Shown: piece after piece, positions 58,990 to 64,000 of the stretch
Layout: every line of letters starts with the position of its first letter
How positions within the stretch are numbered: the first letter of the stretch is position 1
From: Pseudomonadota bacterium
GTDB taxonomy: Bacteria > Pseudomonadota > Alphaproteobacteria > Sphingomonadales > Sphingomonadaceae
Direction of reading: 5' to 3'
Length of the DNA: 64,000 nucleotides
NCBI GenBank assembly: GCA_023458055.1
Contig: JAEXAW010000002.1
Span: 62,001 to 126,000 of the forward strand
Notes under the pieces: generated by a model
Told to the model about the DNA's origin: nothing
Databases searched by the model: none
What the model saw: only the letters and a program-made list of their open reading frames with translations
Position numbers and translations under genes: made by a program

Positions 58990-59073
58990 CCCCCCCTTTT
59001 TGCCGATGTTTATAGTATCGCGGGATTGAGGCTTGGCAAGGACTAATCGACAAGATCAGCTCATCCAACACGG

Positions 59074-59165
59074 CCGTCATGCCCGACAGACCCCGGGCAT
59101 CCATCACCTGAGCTCTCAACCGGCTCCGTCCGGTGATGGATTCCCGCGTTCGCGGGAATGACGGG
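59074..59165. repeat. Nested inverted repeat (CGTCATGCCCG / CGGGAATGACGG type)
   Basis: CCGTCATGCCCGACAG at the left pairs with CGGGAATGACGGG at the right; inside are CCATCACC/GGTGATGG and the palindrome TTCCCGCGTTCGCGGGAA (59141-59158). Another dispersed REP-like element of proteobacteria, upstream of the exported-protein gene. Confidence 0.75.
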
Positions 59166-59384
59166 ACTGGGGAGCGGTGCTCGATGGTCGGGGGGTGCCT
59201 GCCCCCATTTTTTCCTTTCCTACAGGCCTGCTATCATGCTCGGGTGGGTGCTGACCTGGGTGCAAAGGCGTTACTCGGCGCGCGGGAAAGGAGCGATGGC
59301 GCTGGGGGAGGTGTGAACTTTGGGGCGCAACAGTCCACTCCCCGAAAAAGCAAGCCATGCCAATATCTTGGCGCAGGATACGCG

Positions 59385-59462
59385 TTTCAAAAGCAACAAA
59401 AGCGACAGGAGAAGCGGTGATACGAAAAAAGCTACAGTCTGTTGCTTTTGTTGCTTTTGAAA
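59385..59462. repeat. Dispersed repeat B, copy 2 (complete hairpin)
   Basis: Left arm TTTCAAAAGCAACAAAAGCG (then ACAG), right arm CTGTTGCTTTTGTTGCTTTT (then GAAA): 24 bases with one mismatch, around a 30-base loop. Its right half and part of the loop equal the sequence at 34309-34350. The 120 bases on its left (59166-59384) hold nothing I recognise. Confidence 0.75.
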
Positions 59463-59525
59463 GAGGCCGCATGGAGGCACCGGACTGGCGCTCCGCACCC
59501 CCGACTCGGCCCTTCGCCGCACAAC

Positions 59526-59558
59526 AAAAAAGGGCCGCCGGTGAGCGCAGCCCTTTTT
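59526..59558 (-). terminator. Intrinsic terminator of ndk
   Basis: Minus-strand hairpin GGGCTGCGC / GGCGGCCC-type stem (59532-59553) followed by six T (59526-59531), 24 bases after the ndk stop. A matching T/A run on the other side means it could also stop plus-strand transcripts. Confidence 0.75.
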
Positions 59559-59582
59559 CTCGATCTTCAGGAGAAGAAAGGT

Positions 59583-60005
59583 TTAGCCGACAATTTCTTC
59601 CGGCTTGAAGAAATAAGCGATTTCGATGGCGGCGTTTTCGTCGCTGTCCGAACCGTGGACGCTGTTCGCTTCGATGCTCTCGGCGAGTTCCTTGCGGATG
59701 GTGCCGGGAGCGGCATCAGCCGGGTTGGTCGCGCCCATGATGTCACGATTGCGCTGCATCGCATTTTCGCCTTCGAGCACCTGCACCACGACGGGGCCGG
59801 AGATCATGAAATCAACCAGTTCGCCGAAGAAGGGACGTTCCTTGTGCACCGCGTAAAAGCCTTCCGCCTGTTCGCGGGTCATATGGATGCGCTTCGAGGC
59901 AACGACGCGCAGCCCCGCATCTTCCAGCATCTTGGTGACAGCGCCGGTGAGGTTGCGCTTGGTGGCATCGGGCTTGATGATCGAAAAGGTACGGGTAACC
60001 GTCAT
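59583..60005 (-). CDS. ndk: Nucleoside diphosphate kinase
   Basis: 140-residue enzyme that balances NTP and dNTP pools. Hallmarks: TFSIIKPDATKRNLTGAV, FYAVHKERPFFGELVDFMIS, MGATNPADAAPGTIRKELAE, and the phospho-His in ANSVHGSDSDENAAIEIAYF. The ATG at 60005 has GGAGC about 7 bases upstream. It stands alone with its own terminator, divergent from the diguanylate cyclase gene. Confidence 0.97.
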   Translation of the reverse strand: MTVTRTFSIIKPDATKRNLTGAVTKMLEDAGLRVVASKRIHMTREQAEGFYAVHKERPFFGELVDFMISGPVVVQVLEGENAMQRNRDIMGATNPADAAPGTIRKELAESIEANSVHGSDSDENAAIEIAYFFKPEEIVG

Positions 60006-60168
60006 GAATTTGCTCCGGAATGAAGGGGATGAATTTCGCCGCGCGTCTAGCGATGGACGGGGCAAAGGGCAAGTCTTTCCCGCGTGCCGCCGCCCCTTGC
60101 TCCCGGACAATCCCATCGCTCGCGCGTTAACGATTTCTTTTTATACAAAATGTTACAAATCAACGGGA

Positions 60169-61359
60169 ATGCAGCAAGCGTCGATTCTCCTTTGGGCGAT
60201 ACCCGCAATATTCGCCGTGTTGGCCCTGACTTTCTATAAGGTCGGCGCGATGGTGCCTGCGCATCCCAGCCCGCGTTGGGCGATCGTTGGCTGTCTCGCC
60301 TGTTTTGTCGCGATTGTGTGTGAGGCACTGCCGCTGCGCGATCATCCGCTGGCTTATTTTCTGACGCCGCCCGCCAAATGGGTGGCCATTCTCGCCTTTG
60401 TCCGCGCGTTCCGCCTCCGTCATCAGCCGGACCTGCCGCTGCGTCCGGCGCTGATGTGGTTCGGCCTCTGTCTCGCCAGCCATATTATCGCCGGCCCCCT
60501 ACTCGACGATGACCGGCTGCGCACCTTTAACCTGATGGTCGCGGCGCTGGGCTGCCTCGCCTTCGCCTTGCCGTTGATGCAGCACAAGGAAGCCGAGGTG
60601 GACCGCCTTGCCCGCCTGTTGCTGCCGGCCATCGCGGCGCCGATGATTTTCCGCAGGGTGGCATTCCTGCTATCGGATGATGTTGCGCTCGTGACACAAG
60701 CGCACTGGGGCCCCGATATTGAGCTATCCTACCTCTTCACGCTGGCGATTATCACGATGATCGCGCTGACCTTGTTGATGGCGATTGGTCGGGATACGGT
60801 GATGGACCGCGAGGTTGCATCGACGCATGATCCGCTCACCGGCATCGCCAACCGGCGCGCCTTCACCCATTGGCTGAGCGAAAGCAGTGCGGCCGGCGAC
60901 CTTTATGGCACTGCAATGATGATCGACCTCGACCGCTTCAAATCGCTCAATGACAAGAACGGCCATGAAGCTGGCGATCAGGCGCTGGCCACCGTGGCCG
61001 CAATCCTGGCTTCCGAGGTTGGATCACATGGCAGAACGGCGCGGATCGGCGGAGATGAATTTGCGGTGGTGCTGCACAGCAGCGATGAATTGCTTGCCAT
61101 GTCACTGGCGAACGCAATCCATGGCGCGCTTGATCGGGCAGCTTTGCACGAGATGCAACTGACCGTCAGCATCGGCATCGCCTGCCGTCGTTCAGGCGAA
61201 ATGCTGAGCGATACGTTCCGCCGCGCTGACGATGCCTTGTATCAGGCCAAAAATAGCGGGCGAAACCGCGTCGTCGTCGCGGACAATGCGTTAGAGACAA
61301 CGAGCCCACTCATTCCGACGATGACGAGGGGTGCGGGCGTGCAATTGGCAGCAGGCTAG
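60169..61359 (+). CDS. Membrane diguanylate cyclase (GGDEF)
   Basis: 396 residues. The N-terminal half holds about six hydrophobic helices (ILLWAIPAIFAVLALTF, WAIVGCLACFVAIVCEAL and others to about residue 205), an unknown sensor. The GGDEF domain begins at STHDPLTGIANRRAF and has the canonical RIGGDEFAVVL, so it should make c-di-GMP. The residues before the signature (GSHG) are not the R-x-x-D inhibition site, so product feedback is not expected. The ATG at 60169 gives a short N terminus before helix 1; the ribosome site is weak. It ends 3 bases from the stop of holC. Confidence 0.9.
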   Translation: MQQASILLWAIPAIFAVLALTFYKVGAMVPAHPSPRWAIVGCLACFVAIVCEALPLRDHPLAYFLTPPAKWVAILAFVRAFRLRHQPDLPLRPALMWFGLCLASHIIAGPLLDDDRLRTFNLMVAALGCLAFALPLMQHKEAEVDRLARLLLPAIAAPMIFRRVAFLLSDDVALVTQAHWGPDIELSYLFTLAIITMIALTLLMAIGRDTVMDREVASTHDPLTGIANRRAFTHWLSESSAAGDLYGTAMMIDLDRFKSLNDKNGHEAGDQALATVAAILASEVGSHGRTARIGGDEFAVVLHSSDELLAMSLANAIHGALDRAALHEMQLTVSIGIACRRSGEMLSDTFRRADDALYQAKNSGRNRVVVADNALETTSPLIPTMTRGAGVQLAAG

Positions 61360-61362
61360 GCG

Positions 61363-61809
61363 TTACGGACCTTCGCGCCAGCGACCGGCCTCGTCCTGCT
61401 TCCAATAATGCCGCTCGGCATCATCGCGGGTGGCAAGGCTTTTCCAGGCTGTGCGCGCGGCTTCAATCGAGGAGGCGTCGAACAGATAAAAGACGCGCTC
61501 GAACATAAAGGCCTCCTCGCGCCATCGCCCGTCGGCAAGCGCGATATTGCGGGCGGCATTGGGCGCGGCGCAGGTGGTATCGAGCAGGATCGGCTCGGCC
61601 ATATCGTCATTGCCTTCCGCCCCCGCAACCGCGTGGGGGAGGAAGCTTTCGGCCTTATGGGTCCACAGCGCGGTGTCGAGCGCCTCAAGCGTGGCGGGGT
61701 CGTTCGCCACCACAGCCAGGCGCTCGCCATCGGCGAGGAGTTTGGCGGCAAGCTGAGGGAGAACCGCATCAGCGCCCGAACGGGTCAGGTGATAAAAGTC
61801 GATCCGCAC
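61363..61809 (-). CDS. holC: DNA polymerase III subunit chi
   Basis: 148-residue clamp-loader accessory subunit that links to SSB. Family strings: MRIDFYHLTRSGADAVLPQL, LAVVANDPATLEALDTALWT, AESFLPHAVAG and EEAFMFERVFYLFDASSIEA. Downstream of pepA on the same strand, 72 bases apart; pepA-holC is a common proteobacterial pairing. Convergent with the cyclase gene. Confidence 0.94.
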   Translation of the reverse strand: MRIDFYHLTRSGADAVLPQLAAKLLADGERLAVVANDPATLEALDTALWTHKAESFLPHAVAGAEGNDDMAEPILLDTTCAAPNAARNIALADGRWREEAFMFERVFYLFDASSIEAARTAWKSLATRDDAERHYWKQDEAGRWREGP

Positions 61810-61881
61810 GCGGCTTGCCGCCCCTTTCGCCGTTTCACGGCCCTTATATGATGGTTGGCATGTAAGGGTCCGTTCTTTCCC

Positions 61882-63354
61882 CTAACCTTCGAAATTATCG
61901 GCGATGAACTGGTTCATCAGCCGAACGCCATAGCCGGTTGCACCCTTGTCCCAAGTCGCGCCGGGCTTTGCCGCCCAGACCATGCCGGCAATGTCGATAT
62001 GCGCCCATTCGACGCCGTCCTGGACGAAGCGCTGAAGGAACTGGGCCGCTGTAATCGAGCCAGCCTCGCGCGGACCGATATTCTTGATGTCGGCAATCGG
62101 CGAATCGAGCAGCTTGTTATAAGCCTCGCCCAGCGGCATCCGCCAGACCGGGTCGCCGCTTTCGGTCCCGGCTACGGTGATCTTCGCGGCGAGCTCATCA
62201 TTATTGCACATCATGCCCGCATATTCATTGCCGAGCGAGATGATGATCGCACCGGTCAGCGTCGCAAAATCGAGCATTACCTTGGGCTTGAACGTCTCCT
62301 GCGTCCACCACATCGCATCGCACAGGACAAGGCGGCCTTCCGCATCGGTGTTGAGTACCTCAACCGTCTGCCCCGACATGGTGGTGACAATATCGCCGGG
62401 GCGCTGGGCGTTGCCATCGGGCATATTCTCAACGAGGCCGCAAATCCCCACGACATGCGCCTTGGCCTTGCGGCCTGCGAGCGCCATCATGGCGCCCGCG
62501 ACAGCACCGGCGCCGCCCATGTCCCACTTCATATCCTCCATGCCGGGTCCGGGCTTGAGGCTGATACCGCCGGTGTCAAAGGTCACGCCCTTGCCGACAA
62601 AGCAGATCGGCGTCTTTTCCTTGCCGCCGGTGCCGTCCCAGCGCATCGCAAGGAGGCGCGGCTTGCGGATCGAGCCTTGTGCGACGCCGAGCAGCGCGCC
62701 CATTCCCAACTGTTCCATCTCCTTGTCGTCGAGCACGGTGATCTCGACGCCAAGCTCTTTGAGCTTCTGGCAGCGCGCGACAAAGCTTTCGGGGTAGATG
62801 ATGTTAGCCGGTTCCGACACGAGTTCGCGGGTGAAAGCGACGCCGTCGGCTATCGCCTTAAATTCCGGCCAAAGCTTCTCTACCTCCGCCGCCGCGCCGC
62901 TGACGATGGTCATGTCCTTGAGCGTCGGCTTGCTGGTTTCGGGAAGCTTGGTGCGATAGGTGTCAATCCGCCAGTCGCGCAGCAAAGCGCCCAAGGCAAA
63001 ATGGGCGATCCCCTTGGCATCAATCCTGGCCTTGTCGCCAAACACCACTTCGACCGCTTCAACCCCGCTGGTCTGGAGACGCGCCGTGATCGCCGCGCCC
63101 GCGCGTTCCAGATCGGTTTGACTGCCCTCGCCGAGGCCAACGAGCAGGATGCGGCGCACCGCACCATCAACAGTTGCAAAGCCTTCGAACAGCGCGGAGG
63201 CACTCCCGTCAAAGCGCGCCTGCACTGCAGCATCCGCCAGAAACGCCGCGTCTTGCGGCAGCTCACCGCCCACCGCTTCTACGCCCGCTTTGGTCACGGC
63301 ATGGATCTGGACCAGGGCTTTGGGATCGGCTTTATCGGCGAAACGGATATTCAT
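61882..63354 (-). CDS. pepA: Leucyl aminopeptidase (M17)
   Basis: 490-residue di-zinc aminopeptidase. Catalytic strings: ICFVGKGVTFDTGGISLKPG (Lys, Asp), KWDMGGAGAVAGAMMALAG, EVLNTDAEGRLVLCDA (Asp, Glu, Arg), and GAIIISLGNEYAGM. The ATG at 63354 (MNIRFADK) has GGAG about 9 bases upstream and is preferred to the ATG five codons earlier. pepA lies between holC and the divergent lptD gene, a typical alphaproteobacterial order. Confidence 0.96.
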   Translation of the reverse strand: MNIRFADKADPKALVQIHAVTKAGVEAVGGELPQDAAFLADAAVQARFDGSASALFEGFATVDGAVRRILLVGLGEGSQTDLERAGAAITARLQTSGVEAVEVVFGDKARIDAKGIAHFALGALLRDWRIDTYRTKLPETSKPTLKDMTIVSGAAAEVEKLWPEFKAIADGVAFTRELVSEPANIIYPESFVARCQKLKELGVEITVLDDKEMEQLGMGALLGVAQGSIRKPRLLAMRWDGTGGKEKTPICFVGKGVTFDTGGISLKPGPGMEDMKWDMGGAGAVAGAMMALAGRKAKAHVVGICGLVENMPDGNAQRPGDIVTTMSGQTVEVLNTDAEGRLVLCDAMWWTQETFKPKVMLDFATLTGAIIISLGNEYAGMMCNNDELAAKITVAGTESGDPVWRMPLGEAYNKLLDSPIADIKNIGPREAGSITAAQFLQRFVQDGVEWAHIDIAGMVWAAKPGATWDKGATGYGVRLMNQFIADNFEG

Positions 63355-63513
63355 TACGACAGACTCCATGCTGTGTGCGGTTGAATGATGGTTGAGACGC
63401 AGATAGGGAGTTCCCCGACCTGTTGCAAAAGTTTATGCGCTTGGCGACAGGCGCATCTTTGCGTATCCCCCATAATGTGCGGGGGCCTTATTGAATTTTG
63501 TGTGCGGAGCCAA

Positions 63514-64000
63514 GTGTTGAGACCGATTGCCGTCCTTGCATTGTCCGGTCTTAGCCTGTCGGCGCTTGCCGCCACGAGCGCGGCGGCCCAAACCGCTGTG
63601 CCGGTGAAAGCGCAAGGCGAGGTCCCCGATATCGGCGCAGCCCCGCCCCCGCCGCCGGCCATGCCCTCCTTGCAGACCCCCGAGGTAGCCCTTCCGCCCG
63701 CGTCGCCCGACGCCATCACCTCGGTCGATGCCAATAATCAGGTTGTCTTCAGCGCCGACCGCGCCAGCTATGATAATGGCGGGGACACGCTGACCGCCGA
63801 GGGCAATGTCTATGTCGAACATGACGGACAAAGGCTGCGCGCGGACAAGGTCGAATGGAACCGCAAGGCCGACGAGGTCGTCGCGACGGGCAACATCGCG
63901 GCGACCAACCCTGAGGGCGATGTCGCTTATGGCGACCGCATCACGCTGGATGGCTCCTTGCGCCAGGGTGTGGTCGACAATCTGCTGGTGGTGTTCGAAA
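63514..64000 (+). CDS. lptD: LPS-assembly protein LptD (N-terminal part)
   Basis: Outer-membrane LPS insertase, cut by the window end; 162 codons are visible. A signal peptide (RPIAVLALSGLSLSALAATS then AAAQ) is followed by a Pro-rich linker and the OstA/LptA-like jellyroll: VFSADRASYDNGGDTLTAEG, NVYVEHDGQRLRADKVEWNR, VATGNIAATNPEGDVAYGDR. The start is uncertain among GTG 63502, GTG 63514 and TTG 63517; GCGGAG lies 4-7 bases before the last two. Divergent from pepA. Confidence 0.88.
   Translation, partial: MLRPIAVLALSGLSLSALAATSAAAQTAVPVKAQGEVPDIGAAPPPPPAMPSLQTPEVALPPASPDAITSVDANNQVVFSADRASYDNGGDTLTAEGNVYVEHDGQRLRADKVEWNRKADEVVATGNIAATNPEGDVAYGDRITLDGSLRQGVVDNLLVVFE

Overview
The window is a GC-rich, gene-dense stretch of a bacterial chromosome. 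Its gene content points to an alphaproteobacterium of the order Sphingomonadales (Sphingopyxis/Sphingorhabdus-like; this is inference from gene content, not from a marker tree). The evidence includes the cell-cycle kinase CckA, an Hda-ppk1-ppx operon downstream of a purM/purN locus, class II DAHP synthase, a Caulobacter/sphingomonad-style TonB-receptor starch locus, and several families of short palindromic intergenic repeats. No phage, plasmid, insertion sequence, CRISPR array, tRNA or rRNA gene was seen.

Layout. 1-4.3 kb: a carotenoid-cleavage-type oxygenase faces a TonB-dependent receptor (TBDR) followed by a SemiSWEET sugar-transporter gene that appears to start at AUU. 4.6-9.1 kb: class II DAHP synthase with a cation-efflux pump, a PhnZ/MIOX-like HD-domain protein and a soluble chemotaxis-type transducer. 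9.1-20.4 kb: a starch/maltodextrin locus on the minus strand (TBDR, flavin-dependent halogenase-like protein, secreted alpha-amylase, alpha-glucosidase, GH97 glucosidase) with a divergent LacI-type regulator and two matching candidate operators. 20.4-22.2 kb: a nitric-oxide response module (NsrR-like regulator, near-consensus NsrR operator, group III truncated haemoglobin, an unrecognised membrane protein and a DUF1971/YeaR-like protein). 22.2-34.3 kb: mostly housekeeping genes (EVE protein, 2OG-Fe(II) oxygenase, FolM-like reductase with FolB, topoisomerase IB, DUF1285-Nudix-cca operon, an EAL/GGDEF protein, ParC).

34.25-35.5 kb is a 1.2-kb non-coding zone packed with inverted repeats, one of them duplicated. 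35.5-64 kb carries core cell biology: CckA, an M13 peptidase, SmpB, DapA, a lytic transglycosylase with GreB, a PPK2-type kinase, AspS, RNase D, the Hda-Ppk1-Ppx operon, PurM, a PurN-YjbR fusion protein, two exported proteins of unknown function, Ndk, a membrane diguanylate cyclase, HolC, PepA and the start of LptD.

How the genes work together: the starch locus would import maltodextrins through the outer membrane and hydrolyse them in the periplasm or cytoplasm under LacI control, but no inner-membrane sugar carrier lies inside the cluster. Polyphosphate enzymes (Ppk1, Ppx, PPK2) sit beside the replication regulator Hda. The most interesting items are the AUU-start SemiSWEET gene, the PurN-YjbR fusion, the NsrR cassette with an unknown membrane protein, the halogenase inside the starch operon, and the repeat zone upstream of parC.
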